A stretch of DNA of 64,000 bases from Pholis gunnellus (lineage: Eukaryota > Chordata > Actinopteri > Perciformes > Pholidae), in contig OU342821.1 of assembly GCA_910591455.2 (NCBI GenBank), positions 15,141,787 to 15,205,786 on the forward strand, given 5' to 3'. This document shows positions 39,678-54,107 of the stretch, in pieces. The notes under the pieces were generated by a model. It was not told where the DNA came from and made no database searches. It saw only the letters and a program-made list of their open reading frames with translations. The translations under genes and the position numbers were made by a program. The first letter of the stretch is position 1; each line of letters begins with the position of its first letter.

Positions 39678-41588
39678 ACACATGGAGAATGTGCTGTAAA
39701 TGTCTTGATCTTGATGCACTGAGATATACAGCCAGGTATCTAAAATAATGCAGTAAGACTTCACCCAAAAATATGAAAACAGAGTATTTCTAAGCAAAGT
39801 TTCTGCTTTAGTTCTACAGTCACAACTTTTACTTAAGATGGTAACAAATTAGCTTCCTTGCTCATATCGTCTTCATGTCCTCCCACGCTTTTCTTTACCT
39901 CTTCCACTCACCTCTCCTGGCCTGCTTTTTCTCAACTCTTAGGATAATAGCTCCTCTGGGCTGTGGTGGTGCTGTGGAGGACTAGCACAGGTCTGGTTAT
40001 ACGGCTCAACATCATTTAAATTAGTTCTGAAGCATTAGGCAGAATTGGTCCCGGGTATTGGCGAATTTATGACCTGGTTGTGGCAACATGCACCAGTGCA
40101 CCGAGACATGCTATTTAGCTCGGGAAGCCATTATCATACCCATTTGTTTCCTTTCACTGTCACAGGATAGTGACACAGTTTTCCGCAGTGACAGTCATCA
40201 TCGATTTTCCCCTCTAGCAGTCGTTGCTTCAAGATTAAATTCAGGAAGCTTTGTGTGAACTGAGCTAATAAAGTGTTTCGTTTCGATTTATCCAACACAG
40301 TGTTAGGTAGGTCCAAGGTTGAGCTGCATGTACAGTTCAGTGTAGACACAATGCAGAGCTGCACCTTTCTCTGGTCCACTGATCATTCTTGGCAACCTGT
40401 AAACACAAAGGTGAGGATATCGCCTATGGATGGGTTACTTGTCTGTCTTTATTTCTCATATACGGCTTTTGCTGGACCAGACACCTGCTCTAGAAAAAAC
40501 ATTGCTTCTCCCGCTTATCATATACTGCTAGTTTTTTTGTATGTAGGCATGTAATTACTCCTATAGTCTTGTTTTGAGCATTGGCTGTACTTTCACTTTG
40601 TTTGTGGTGCCAGGCATCATTTCTGTATGTGTTATAATAATAATAATAATTGCAAAATGACTACATGTCTGACAAATATAAGAACAACTTCACATTAGTC
40701 TTCATACTTTGCTCCATTTGCTTTTAAAACGGAACACAACTATACAGTATATGCCAATTTAAGCTTTGCTTTTAGGCTTTAGGCTGAGATTTTTAGCATT
40801 TTCTGCTTTTTTCATCAAATGTTTGCTGGAGAGATGTTAATAAAACCATAAACCATCATCGGTCTGCTATTAAAGGAAGCTTGAAATCTCACCAGCAACT
40901 GGCAGCTTTCGTCAATAACACTTCCAAACACCAGATAATATAATTACTGCCAAAACCCTGTGACAGGTTTGCACTTTACAGCATACTGAGTCAGATCGTT
41001 CCCCATTAGATGTTGGTCTTTCTGTCCAACATTATGTATAGTCTTTCTCATTCGGGCTAATAAAACACTCTCCGTCCTCCAGCTCATGCAGATTACTGCT
41101 ACAAAGTCCAAATGACGTGTCTCAGAGGTCATTAGCTGATTGTATCAGCTAATTGTATTTCATGTCAACTGTTCAAGGTGTCACTCATACAGGCCACAGC
41201 CAGCAAAAGTACTCACAGTTCTCTCATTCTAATTGATTTATCCTTCAGAAATGTCATAATTGCTTAGTCACATTTTAAATGTCGGTACGGTGGCAACAGT
41301 TGGGCGAGAAGTAAACAGAAAGTCAAACTGACTACGTAGGTGGTGGCCACGGCTCAAAATGACTGTGGGTCTCACACTGTGGGCTTCCGTCCAGCTATTC
41401 ACAGTCTTGGGGCGCTCACAATCAGTACAAAAGCTGCCTGGATTCAAGTAGAGAGCATCCTCAAGTGCATAGCTACCCTTTTACATCAAATACGTACAAC
41501 TGTATGCTGTTTTTATATGTTGCAACAAACAGCCCAAATTGAAAAGTTGTGATGATCTACCAGCTTTTCTTATACTATCTAGACACAT

Positions 41589-41590
<2 letters not shown>

Positions 41591-41682
<92 letters not shown>
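41591..41682. repeat. (AC)n microsatellite, about 92 bp
   Basis: Uninterrupted AC array in the intergenic region. Confidence 0.99.
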
Positions 41683-41684
<2 letters not shown>

Positions 41685-43344
41685 CCCTGCGACATGCTGA
41701 TAAGGTTTCCCCATCAGTCAGCTGCAGCTGCAGCACTTTCTCTACTGTGGGACGCAAAATGTCCATCCTCGAGGACACCTAAACTGTAAAGAATCTCTGG
41801 CATCCACACATAGCACACATGCACTGATATTTAAAGCAAAAGAAAGAAAGCTAACCTTGGTCAGTTACGATATGTGGCCCCAATGCAGCTTTAATGTGTC
41901 CCAATGAGAAACGGGATGAAAATGAAAAGGCAAACTAGTTTCCTCATGCTCACACTGATTTATCTCATTAAAATCCCGTCTTTCCCCATTTTAGCAGTTT
42001 ACTATTGAATCTTACCTGATCATTCTGTTTCTAAAATAGTATTCACATTTTTACAATTCATATGACTCAAAGAATTCAGGTTATTCTGTTTTGGTACCCA
42101 TTTAATAATTAAATGTAAACGCATGAAAAGATCCACCTAAATTTAAATTCCTCTAGTTTTACCATGTTGTTGATTCTTCCACAAGGCAGCCAGGACAAGA
42201 ACCTTGAAACCTAAACAACATATTTTAAAATAATGGCAAGCTCACTGCAACAAGTTCCAATCAATGTGCAAAATGTTTTGTGAACGTTCCACGCTTTTTC
42301 AATGGTGACCCATTCAAATAAAACACTGTCTACTTGTGACCCTGATTACTTAAAAAAGTATATATATTTTTCATATTTGAATCAAAATATGACCATGTGC
42401 GTTTTGTTACATATGTGCATGGATATGCACACATATACTACATGGGGCTGATCTTCACCATAGCAAATCATAAATACTAAATCAAATTTAATAAATTAAG
42501 CAAACATAGAAAAAAAAACCATCATAAATGCACATGGCATTGGGATAAAAAAAGAAAATACAGGGAAAGAGTGTTGACACCTCTGGTCAACTAATATATT
42601 GTTACAACTAGAGCATAATGACGAAAAGCAGTCTCATGAGTCATGGAGCGAAGACTTGGATCTACCACTTTACATTGTTAAACTCCTCGGGATTGCATAC
42701 AATTACTGTTGATACTTCGTCATCCGCAAAGGACAAACATTCCCTTTACACTTCAACTGTTTATGTAAAAATGAGTGTATACTGTACAGGCCACAAAAGT
42801 AAAATTAACCTTCTGAGTCTGATGTGCAGTGATGCATTGTGCTCCCGAGGAGACGTGAACAACACCATTAGCAGAGAGGCACACAGCGTGACACATGGTT
42901 AACTAACTGGCTGCTTACTCAACGCGCATGAACATCATTCTGAAACGGTTTTCACACTTCACACATGGTTCTGCATGAATACTTGTATTGTACAATACGT
43001 GCCATTTCAGTCAGCGTTGGCACTCCCGGCATTCTGCCTTCTCTACTGAATGAGCACCTGTAAAAAAAAAAAGCTACCAGTGTCGACGAGCTAATAAATA
43101 TGCGTGTAAATATATGCATATACTGTAAGCATTGCATATCAAACTCCTATCATACTCTTATGTATTGTTCAGAACATTTGAAGCCCTCAAGCCTTTTGAA
43201 TAATGCATCAAACAGTGGCGTTCAGGTCAAAGCTGGGAGGCGGCGGCGGTAAATACAGCATCAATATGGATAAGTCTCATGCAGCCTCGTCACTGGAGTC
43301 TTGGCCACTTCGCTCCCTCTCTCTCACCTCAGCCACATGGTCAT

Positions 43345-43426
43345 CTCACTCTCTCTCTCTCTCTCACATATACTGTGCACGCACGCACACACACACACAC
43401 ACGCAGAAACACACACACACACACAT
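43345..43426. repeat. Compound (CT)n and (CA)n microsatellite
   Basis: CT run near 43350-43367, then CG/CA-rich arrays from about 43379 to 43426 with an AGAAA interruption. Confidence 0.9.
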
Positions 43427-45939
43427 TACTTGTAGGGCGTGATTGCATAACACTGACGCTCACAGCTGCTGGTTTATCATTTATTAATGCTTCTTTCAGT
43501 AGCATCATTTGCTGTGCTCTGCATAGGACAGTAATAATTCAGGTGATATGCTGAAAAGTGCGAGATGAGACCAGGAAATGGATCTGGGGCGAGTAGGGTG
43601 TTTTCTCTCCCTCACTACACATCAAGGGGTCATTGAACAACCCAAATGCATCAGTATTATGGTGAAATAATCTGCTGAAACCATGAGAGAAAGGTCACTA
43701 ACACATATTGAATATATGAGGACATATTCAGCTCGTAAATTCATGATTCTCTGACACTGCTGTCGTATGTGTCATGTGCTGTTTACATGCACTGACGGCC
43801 AGGAAACACATAACTACCATCGACATGTAGACATGTGGGGCTGTGCATGTTCCGTGAGCAAACACTGTGGGTCAACTGGAGGACTGTTAACTATATGAAA
43901 TGAAATGTATGAATTGGTTTAAGCACCTGCACATTCCATCCTGCTAATTAAATTACCAGGGAGCCAGGCTCAAGGACAGAGGATGGTGGCGACAAACTTG
44001 AAATTCAGAACATGGAAGAACGAGACAGAGAGGAGAAAGAGAGGGGGAGGGGCTCGCGCCAAGACATGACAGAATGAGGGACGAATTTGTTCTTCTCATT
44101 CCTTCATAGCATTAAAACACTGTTGAAGGTATGGGGAAAATAGTAGAAGTGCAAAATCAAAGCTTTACTGCAGCATTTTGCACAAACTGCAAGTCCGCGC
44201 CTTGATTTTGACTGAGGCAACGGTACAGAGTGTTTCAGTAAATCAGCCGTTAAGAGATGAATGCACGAATGACTTTCACTGGGTCAGCAAAAAAAACTCT
44301 TTTCATCTGTTCATCAGAATTCAATTTGGCATCATGAGTTGACTTATGGCGAGGATGGTCTGAGGGCACATGCTCTCTTCATGGTACTATGGATGACTGA
44401 TGTATGAAGTACAGGAGTTTATGGTCCAGAGCATTCAGCCTGTGGGGAGTCTCTCTTAGTGCGGCATTTTCTACATCATGATGGTGATAAATCCTCCGAA
44501 TTTAGAAACTGTTCTTTTGATTCATAATACATGAAAAAAAAAGAGAAATATATAATCTATTGTAGAATGAATTCCAAAATCTAAAAATAAAAGATTATAA
44601 ATTCATATAAGAGATGGACTTATTTAAAAGATGATGCAGATTTATTCAACTTTTCTAAGCTCTTTATGGCTGCAGAGGGAGCAAAATAATCATGAAAATA
44701 CAAGGTGAACAGTGAATAGAACGTTTCTGACAGTGGACATGGACAATGTAATAATTACATGTCTTATTTCTTTGGAAGCTGTTTCCATGTTTCACAAAAT
44801 ATTTAAATATTTTCTTCACCATCTTAGTTTTATATCTTGCATATTTTAGTTTTATCAAAAGGCTGGATTTGATGAATTTAGGTCCTGGTTTGCCCCTTTT
44901 CTCTTTGTTGGGGGGCAATAGATTGGTGCACTATTGCACTTAACATACAGCACAGTAGTTGTAACATTAACCTGGCATGACATCTGTCGGAATTACAACC
45001 AGGGTTGTGTGCTTCAAATAATATCCCTACAGTGTTTAGCGTGACAGAACAGTGCTGAGAAAAAATCCAAATAGAGCATTTAAGTGCTCAAACGAAACAA
45101 GCCTGCAGAGCAACATCAGCCTGACAACTTAAGTGGCTCTGCGTTTTGACCTGCCCGTGTCTTGGCTGAATTTGTGCAGTGCTATTACCAACTGGAAAGT
45201 CTATTTAAAATCTCAAATAGACTTGCTCAATCTCTGCTGATGCCGCTTCCTGTGCAATCACACCGCAACAGCTTGCTGCCATCCACCTGTGGATGAATCC
45301 CCAGTCGGTTACTGCTGATTTTCTGCACGGCGGGGAAAAAGAGAACGATGCCAAAATTAAATCTGTATGTATTCTAAACGAGACACAACAACAACAAGGT
45401 TTCGAGCTAAAAGGCAAATAAAAAAATCTGCCTCGAGCCAGAAGTGATAATGTACCAGCGTGTGACTTCATCCAGGAATCAATCAAGTCAAGTGACCCTG
45501 AAGGATTACAAAATTAAAGAATTGATGTGTGTGTGACTGTAGATACAGTAAGAGTTTATTATAAGGATGACAACGGTGGGAAATGATAGATTAGGACCAA
45601 TCGCACTAGTGATCAAAGTTGGTCTATTGCTTGGAATTAGATATAAGTTAATTACATGGATCAGAGGCATTATAAACCCTGAGCTATACACTATCAATAA
45701 TCCCATGCTCTGTCCAAGGACCAAACATTTCTTCCCTGTGTTCTATAACTTCTATTCTCCCTAATGTCAAGATGACAAGAACAAAATGAAATGTTGCTCT
45801 GTTCTGTGGGATGGATACTTTGCTGAGCAAGTCAATAGCACGAGCTCTGAGAAGCTCTGACTCATGCCGTGTGTGTTGCCGCACACTGGCGACTTGCTGG
45901 ACTCAGCATTACAGGACGAAAAGTCCACACTACTGTTTA

Positions 45940-46700
45940 ATATCTACACGAGTTAATACAACATCAGGCAATTTCTTAAATTTGCAGATGAGTTGTTGTC
46001 AATCTGCTTCAAGGAAATGAGTGAATACTTGGGCCTGTGGTCAGTGATCTACCGATGTAATGTGATGAACACTCTCAAAGACACAGTTATTGACTTAACG
46101 CAAAACATCACTTCCACCTTCTCAGACAATTGTTACAGTATATTGGAGTTATTGATTGAAGTAATTGAGGCAATATGCAAGGGCAACCAACCCAGTGTTT
46201 CCTCCAGAGGTTACTGTAAATGTTTTATTGTGTCTTGGTACGGGGGATTCAAAGGATTCTACCGGACAACAATAACAAGTTAAATAATTGGTCAGCAGCA
46301 GCCTTCTTTGTTTGAGTTTTTTAGCCACCTAATAGCACGAAAAGCTAAATAGCAAATCCACACATTCCTCTCTTTCAGGATTTTAACATCCCTTCCCATC
46401 TGGTTAGAGTTAACCGTTGCAGAAAATTAGAAACCATTATATACGTGCAGTGAATCAATTTTGATAGACCATAACCTGCCTCTTAGTTCACCGTACAACT
46501 TAGCACTTTGTCTTCTAACTGCTCTCCTTTGCTTTTATCACCCAAGCCATTGTTATATTCTGCATTCGCGTGCCTATTGCATCAGCCCTTTTAATGTCTT
46601 CATTTCTCATTGCGTTCCTTTTTTTTTTTTATTGTGATTTTATGCTGCCGTGCTGCAAAAATAATTTCCTCTTGAGGGACAATGACGACCTGAACTAAGA
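45940..46700 (+). mobile_element. Degraded LINE reverse-transcriptase fragment with 3' tail
   Basis: Reading frame pieces on the plus strand show a shifted YTN...TTSGNFLKFADE (45945-45992), where the family's catalytic FADD has become FADE, then EYLGLWSVI, IEAICKGNQ and SWYGGFKGF, in the order of fish non-LTR reverse transcriptases of the L2/Rex-like group. The 3' end near 46655-46700 has TTTCCTCTTGAGGGACAATG, a decayed form of the usual LINE tail. Frameshifts and stops make it a fossil. Confidence 0.65.
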
Positions 46701-47756
46701 GTTTTACACGCGTTATAGTCACCACTTTGTCGGGCAGAGAATCAACAAAGAGAAGAAGAAAGTGATTGTCAGTGATTGAAGTGGAGCGGTTTGAAATGTG
46801 CAGTGTCCTCTCAGAGGTCAGTCCTCAGTAAAGACGAAACTAGACAGGACTTCATCCTTATTTCATCTTTACAGAACAAATCTCTAAATTACTGCAGTAT
46901 GCTGGCTTTAAGTCAGGCAAATATTGAAAAGAGATGGTTTATAAAAAGAATGAGACAATATATTATAAAATAACATAATTTTCTCTGTTTATCTCCTTAA
47001 AAAATAAGAATCTGCCGTCCATGAAATGATTCACATGTCTAATGATAATCGATGATGTTTTCCACTGCGATCGTTGTGTTCATGTCATTTGAGGTTTGGC
47101 CCGTAGTGTATGTCAAGTAACCCAACAGCTTCCCTCTCGTCAATAAGACCTCTGGGATGCTGCAACGGAGTCAAAAGTAAACACTGATCCAGAAATAGCT
47201 TTCCTCCAATGTCAGGATGACAAATAGAAACCTCCCAGAGCAACATCTGAGCACAGAATACACAAACTCACATCGAAACATAGGGAGAAAGCTCACCTGG
47301 TCTTTTAGTGATGTAAATCGATTGAATCAATATGAGAATTGTACTGTAAAGGGGAAAAAAATACAATGTGTTTCATCCCCACCGGCATTCACCCTCAGTC
47401 TTATCACCACTCCCAGACACAAGCAAATACCTGATTAATGGCTGGCAGCTACGTAAATCCTCATGGCACGCTTGGGTGCATATAAATGGACGGGGTGTGA
47501 ATAAGATGACAACACACAGAAACGAGAGCTCAGAGTTTCCACTTTTGTATCCAAAGAAGCTCTGAGGCACCATCGGCTGATGATTATTTAGTTCATCTTT
47601 TTACTTCACAGAATTTGTATCGAAAACGCTGTGAGGAGTTGGTTGATTTATAAAAAATAAATGGAGCAAATTTAGTCTCAATTTAAAACTTTCAAAATCA
47701 GAAACTTGGCAAACATTCAATCGAGGTTGAAATATTTTCCTAAAATCCATGAATGC

Positions 47757-47865
47757 AAGCCTTATGGTGGCGCTAGAGAAAAGGTCAAGGGGTCACCAAA
47801 GTAACGTCTGTCCAACATTTCATGGCGATCCATCTGACAGTTGTTGAGGTATCGGATGGATTGCA
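47757..47865 (+). repeat. Teleost repeat fragment (GGTGGCGCTAGA type)
   Basis: TTATGGTGGCGCTAGAGAAA, GTCACCAAAGTAACG, CATTTCATGGCGATCCATC and GTTGTTGAGGTATCGG in the recognised family order; related to the pieces at 16585 and 23757. Confidence 0.75.
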
Positions 47866-50342
47866 TGATGCAAACAGACTGTCGCAGCCCTCTTATTAAG
47901 GTTCATGATTGTGCAACCTTGCTGATGTGGCCTGAATGACTGCGTAACAGCCACATGGCCACTTATTACTTCAGGCTGATCATCAGTGCCTGGTTGGTCA
48001 CTTTCACACCACATCTGTACATGTCCCATCATTCTGTGATGTAACACTTCCTGCTGATGACACAGGAAACCATTTGATTATCGCATAGCTTCTGTCGGAG
48101 CAGCGAAGTCCGGAGGGGGGGATGGCAGGTCACGCAGATGGCTTTTTGTTTTGTTTTTAATATAAAGGGCCTTTCCCATCTATAGCGAGGATCCAATCAT
48201 ATTTTATGTAGTATTCATGATGTTCCCAAAAATGAAATGATACTCTTGACACCACAATTTCCTTTAACATTTGTTCTTGTTTGAAGATTGCGGTCTATTT
48301 GATTCGGGCATGCATATCGTCAGAAATCTCATGAATACGTAAAATGCTGCTTTGTTGGCAGCAAGATTGTAGCATCTTCATGTGGGCCCAGAGCAAACAC
48401 TCTCATTCATATTGCTTCTTTATAAAATGTCAAAAATATGTCCCAGTATTTTTATGAAATATGTATAAATATTATAAATGTGTGTAAGATAATTTGAAAT
48501 AAAACTATGGACCTTAAAATGGACAGAGGTCTGCACTATCACAACACTACTATGATGGCAGAAAGGGGAAGTATTTACAAAGTCTCTATTGGTCCAACCT
48601 TAATGCCAGATTATATTGGGATTGCATACGACATCTGCCGTGCGAGCAGCCAAGTAAACTGAACAATATGACTCGTGAACGCCACAGATGGGAAAATTAA
48701 TCTGCTGACCCTCGGAAGTCAAGAGAGAGAGAGAGTTTAAGATGTGTTGACATGCTGCAACAGAAGTAAAAAAAAAGGACTGGGAGTTATTGCAGGTGAG
48801 AACTTTTTGGGGATTGTAATTGAAATACAAATCTTGGGAATACTGAGGTCGCCCACAGTTCCTTCAATGTACTACTCCAAGCAACTTTCCATGTATTAAA
48901 GACAAGGTGTATGTGGAAAACATGGAGCAATAAAACCATAGTTAAATAGTAGAAGTGGTAGTTTTGGTACTTTCAATGACATTAGAAGCAGTAGAATGAA
49001 TAGCACTAGCCCTTGCAGAGGAAATAGCAGCAGTAGCAGTACCATAATGGCATTACATCAGATCGCTTTCATATTTTATTTTGGGAAAAAAAAAAAGAAG
49101 CTTATGTCGTCTAACAGACGGTTCAGGATTCCACAGCTTAGACTTAACAGGCTGCAGAGGTCATTCACTTCTCAATCCATTAAATTACAAATGCATGTTT
49201 TGTACATGTGAACGTGCCAGACTGAGTTTCATAACCGATGTTTTTTCTCTGCGGTGCGACGGGCCTGACCCCGCTCCCTGTATGCACCGACCACAACAGC
49301 TCTGAACATTCTGTTCACTTCCTTATTGGGAAGATGTACGGCAGAGAAAACGAAGGGGAGAATCATAATATTATCATTAATATGGTTATGAAAACTACAA
49401 CAAAAAAAATCAATTCATAAGGGATTTTCTTTAATCTTGCTGGGTTTAACGATGACAGGATTATTTACTGTTACGCAGGAGGTATTAGGTGTCACATGTC
49501 CGTGGAGTCTGGGATTGGTCTCTACATCAGAGGGAAACCTCTTACATCCTTTTGCCCTCCAACTGACCAGATTACACTTTACTATGGTGATGACTAACTG
49601 ATACTGAATGACCAGGCTTTGAGTCCATCTAGGCAGCAGCCATGCCCAGACTATGCATAGATAAGCAGGTACAGAAATGCCCACGCTTTGCTAACATAAT
49701 GGAACTGCTATATGCATGGAAATAAGACGAGCTGATCAGCACACCCCTGTGGAACAAAATGTCCAAAATAAGGTCTGCAGATTATTGTCAGTAACCGTGT
49801 CATTATGTTTGGAAGAGACGCTGCTGTTGCATGTTTCAAATACTCTCAAATACTACTTTTTTGAGACTTTAAGTAACAAACAAGACACACCAGGAAAATG
49901 TGTTTGGGTGATATGACTGGTGGTAAGTAAGACTGAACATTCACACATTTTCAAAATATTTTGATGACTAAGTTATTAAAACCTTTCATCCGTACACGGT
50001 GTTCGAATTGGATGCCCTCGCATGTGAGATTTGTCAGACCATTCTCAGTTCATTCATGCTCGAAAACAACGCCGACGTCATTCCCTCAGATCAAATTTAA
50101 TCCAACGATATTGCACTGCAGTTGTTTATTTTTGTAGGCAGTTCTCTGAGAGAAAGGATTTATCACAAAAGACCTCAACAACTGGCTGCTCGTTTCCTTT
50201 GTAAATTGATGATGTAACACAATGTCATAATCTGTGGGGAATTTATGTAATCATATATCATCTGCTTTCACAACATTAGAATTTAATACTGGTATATTGT
50301 AAACATCAATAATCAAGTACTGAGGTTGTGAGGATTCATGCC

Positions 50343-50500
50343 AGCGGTGGAAAGTATATTCACTCAGTTATTCAAGCATGTAGAGACACATTTGAGATAC
50401 TTACTTGAACATTTCCACTTAAAACTTCTGCACAACCACATTTCAGAGGCTACATCATGCTTTTTACTATTCTACTTTACCTGAGCGTGCGACTGTTTAC
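50343..50500 (-). repeat. AAGTATTCAG-family repeat, other end, reverse sense
   Basis: GCGGTGGAAAGTATATTCAC, GAGATACTTACTTGAAC, ACCACATTTCAGAGGC and TTTTTACTATTCTACTTTAC follow the complement of the element's 3' part as seen at 34972-35376. Confidence 0.6.
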
Positions 50501-51885
50501 CTTCACGCGCATATGAATGTCTAGAATAAACAGTTTAAAATCGGAAAGGGCCACAAACAGGAACAGCATGTTGGAAAAAAGTGTTCCACTTGGGCTTCTG
50601 GCAACTTTGCTTCTGGTTGCGTCGAGAGGCTTGAGCATCATTAGTTCACATTTTGACTGTGTTCATTTTGGGCTGTGGACCCTTTCATGAGGATGCAGAC
50701 CTCCTGCTGGCTGTTTTCTTGCTCTCTGCTGAGTATTTTCTAGCTGCAAGTTCCAGCTTTTAAGGAGCATTAGCACCATCTTGTAATTACGGCAGAGGTC
50801 GATTCTCCTTTGGTGGTTGTTAGACTTGTGCATACTAATGATTTCATGCTGTTGGTTTAGAAAGTGATGGTGAAATAGGAAAGGTTCTTCTCTTATGTGA
50901 GTATAGTGAGAGATATGAACTGAATGGCTTTATTTTCCTGCAGGTTGTTCCTGTTGTTTGAGTTCTCTAGTAGATGCTAATATTGCAAAATGACTTTAAG
51001 GACAGGAGGTTTGTCTTGCACAAAAATTAGTTCATTAATTCATTTCAATTCACCTGCATTGCTTGGAGGTACTTTGTTGCAGTAGATTTTGTTGACATAT
51101 TCGTGCTCTGACGTCCCACCACACAGTTAGTTCCACTGCTCCACTCAGAAGACTCCAACAACAGCTGCTTCTTTGAGGGAGTCAGCATAGTTAGCGAGGT
51201 GTGTTATTACTGTGAGTAACGTGGGAAGAGCCAGAATAAATCCCTTCTGTGAGTCGGTTGACTGAAATATATTTACTTTTTCATACTTATACAAGAGGTA
51301 CAGCTCCATTCTACTGTACAGTGTAATCTGCCACCAAAAGGAGAACATAACACAATTCCAAAACTGTGATATTGGAAGTACTACACCCGTATAACTGCAA
51401 AATAACAGACCAACTTCAGTGTCTTTTATGCCACCTTTAATATCTATCTACGCTGAAACTTTTTCAGTAATAAAAAGTCTATACGTATCTATGTGCAAAT
51501 ATTTGTTTCTCATACAAATTCAACCTTTGAGCATCAAGGCATCAATTGTTGATTTTTCTTTTTCACTGTCAATCAAATCTGATCAAACTGTATTCTCACA
51601 GTCCTGATGAAGCATATAATCTGAGTTTTTGACTTTTAAACTCTTCATAAATAAAAATATAGCATCCACTTCAATAATATTCAGCGTTATAGAGAAGATT
51701 ATAGATTGATTTTAAATCTCCCGACCTCTTTGGAATGCCTTTCTCCGTTTGATATAAAATCCTGTAGGTTAGTTCAGTGTACGACAGATTCAGACTCGGT
51801 GCACATTTGTCAACAATATCTGTTGTGCGCGAGGCCTTGACCTTCAGTGGATCAGTAGGATGATGCCGTGTCTCCCTTTGCCCCT

Positions 51886-52212
51886 TCACTTGTTCATATT
51901 GTAGGCTGCCATTTCTCGGAAAGTTTTAATCCTGGCTCGTTCAGACAGATTAACGTTGGAGAGCGGAACAGTGGGTCTGGTAAGGGGATATTGTAAAGCG
52001 TTCCTGATGTAGTCATAAGATAATCTGCTGATCGAGACCCCTGAAGAGGACCCCTGCTGCATGTGTGTGGGATCAAAGCCACGAGTCAGTTGGAGGCAGG
52101 GATTCACATGAGAGGCTGAAGATATGGAGCTACTCTTCCACACGTGTTTGATCGGATCTTTGGATGACATGTATAAATGTACGGCGTTCCAAAAACCAGC
52201 AGGAGAAGATGT
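51886..52212 (-). CDS. Candidate terminal coding exon of an unidentified gene
   Basis: An open stretch of 108 codons ends in TGA at 51886-51888. Its upstream limit is an in-frame TAG at 52213-52215 that could itself be the AG of a splice acceptor (GATTTAG). The translation looks protein-like, for example GFWNAVHLYM, LTRGFDPTHMQQG, SRLSYDYIRNALQYPL and SERARIKTFREMAAYNMNK, with few rare residues and no low complexity. The balanced composition with Tyr, Arg and Met resembles small axonemal proteins, but I do not recognise the family. A stronger-looking acceptor (CTTCATTTGCAG) lies a little upstream; used in this frame it meets the TAG. It could be a C-terminal exon, a retrocopy remnant or chance. 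No partner exon was located. Confidence 0.3.
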   Translation of the reverse strand, partial: TSSPAGFWNAVHLYMSSKDPIKHVWKSSSISSASHVNPCLQLTRGFDPTHMQQGSSSGVSISRLSYDYIRNALQYPLTRPTVPLSNVNLSERARIKTFREMAAYNMNK

Positions 52213-53354
52213 CTAAATCGCATTTGCGCCTGCAAATGAAGATAAATGGTTATCAGAGAGAACACATAATGAACTTTTTTCAGTAGATTTAATAACATCC
52301 CACACTTAGTGTTTCTGATCTAATATCCTTCTCCCTGCAGTTAATCAGCAGTTTATACAGCCATTATCTCTAGATTGTGAAGCTCAATTGGATTGAGGTA
52401 AACCTGTGGTGCTCTGTGCCTTTCTAATCATTTTAGTCCCCTAATGTGTGCATACTGGCACTTTAGATTGAGCAGATATTGACGGTATTTAATTTTGTTG
52501 TTTATGTTGTTGTGTATAGCAATGCAAGTGAATAGATCCGACTGATGAACAAATAATTATGGTCATTCTAAAAGGTGGTCCCATTGGGATTTACATACAG
52601 TTTTTTACCTTTTAACTCTATTTTAACATTATTTGTCTCTCTGAAAGGATTTAATCATTTCCAAATACGCAATGTTGTTTGTTATGGACTGTCGTCGATA
52701 AAATAAATCACACTTATAAAAGCTTCTTTACTCCACAGACAGACTATCTTTTTTCTGTATTGATGGCAAATTTTGGGGCAAGTGAGGAGAAAAAAATGCA
52801 GTAATGGGGAAAATCCTTTATGTGTAACGGATGGAAAGATGTGTTCCATGAAGGAGATGACAAACACCATCTGCTGACAGTTCATCAATAGTTGTGGGAG
52901 TGATGAAGCGCCGGTAGATAAAGAGCCAAAGTGACTAATAGAATAATATTCACATTTAATTTGACCTCACGTCACCCTCATGTTGCTCAGTTTAAACTTT
53001 CACGTTTTCTTCTCAATTTGCTTTAGCTGATATTTTGATGGTACAGGATATAGAAAGGCTGTTGCTCAGTTAGTGTGTGTGTGTGTAGGAGAGAGAGAGC
53101 AAGTGAGTAACACGATAACAAGAAGCCTCTAACCTCTACCGTGAGGTCAGCGGAGGAGTCCAGCACTCATATCTAAGGTTAAATGTTATGTGACAGCAAG
53201 GTGCTTGGGAAAGGTTAAAGCGACTCACCGCACATCTGGGTACCACACGCAAGGAACAAAACGGAAAAATAAAAAAATAAATCCTGCCAGACACACAGTG
53301 TGATCCCTGTGGGAGCAGAGGCAACCTGCTGTTTGCAGTTTATGTTGCATGCTG

Positions 53355-53460
53355 CAAGGATCAATTGATCAATTAACAGAAAATTATCAATGACTTGCTG
53401 GTTACTGTATTTTCTTAAATGTGTGAAAGATTTTGTTCTGCTCCGTGTCATCTAACTGAA
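53355..53460 (-). repeat. TTAATCGATTAAT-family repeat fragment
   Basis: GATCAATTGATCAATTAACAG, GAAAATTATCAATGAC and TTCTTAAATGTGTGAAAG resemble the complement of the repeat at 59400-59612. Short and diverged. Confidence 0.45.
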
Positions 53461-54107
53461 GTTCAAATCTAAACTAACTTACCAGAAAATAGGCAAAATA
53501 AAATGCATGTGAATGTGTGTTTCTTTCCACTATAACGTTATATTAATATTAGAAGTTGTGTTCATCGAGATGAATAGCAAAATAAACAGTGGAGCTCATT
53601 CTTCAGCCAGAAGAAGATGCACCTAAGGTGGAAAACAAGGATTCATTTAGGATGACTGATTATAGATATTAAGGGTTGTCTGTTGTTCTGTGCGTCCGGC
53701 TCAGCATGATTTGTCCTTTTTGATGGATCAAAAAATTGTTGTTGGGCTCTGGCAGATGCAAATGTTAGTTTAAATCTACCATGACACAAAACCGTATTTC
53801 AGTTTTTCACCACAAAAGCACCAGATACAATTAAAAAAAACTGAAAACACATGTGGCTCTCTAATATCGGTAGGCTGCAATGCAGCTGTCGCCTTGTGTT
53901 ACATTGCTTGTTGTTACCGCCTTAACTTCGCACACTTGCATATGTGGTGAAAAGTATTTCAAAGGCAAACGGAGAGACAGAGCAATGCTCTCCAAAAAGG
54001 ACTTTTACTCAGGGGACCGGCATTCATGTCCAGTATAACACCAAAAAGTTGAGTCCGTAGCTTAAATTACATTACAAGTGTACTGATTTGATGGTGATTT
54101 TCTCACT

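Noticed and set aside
52104..52298. Alternative minus-strand frame from the CTTCATTTGCAG acceptor
   Set aside because: It begins with a Leu-rich stretch that could mimic a signal peptide but stops after about 60 codons and looks less protein-like than the overlapping frame ending at 51886.
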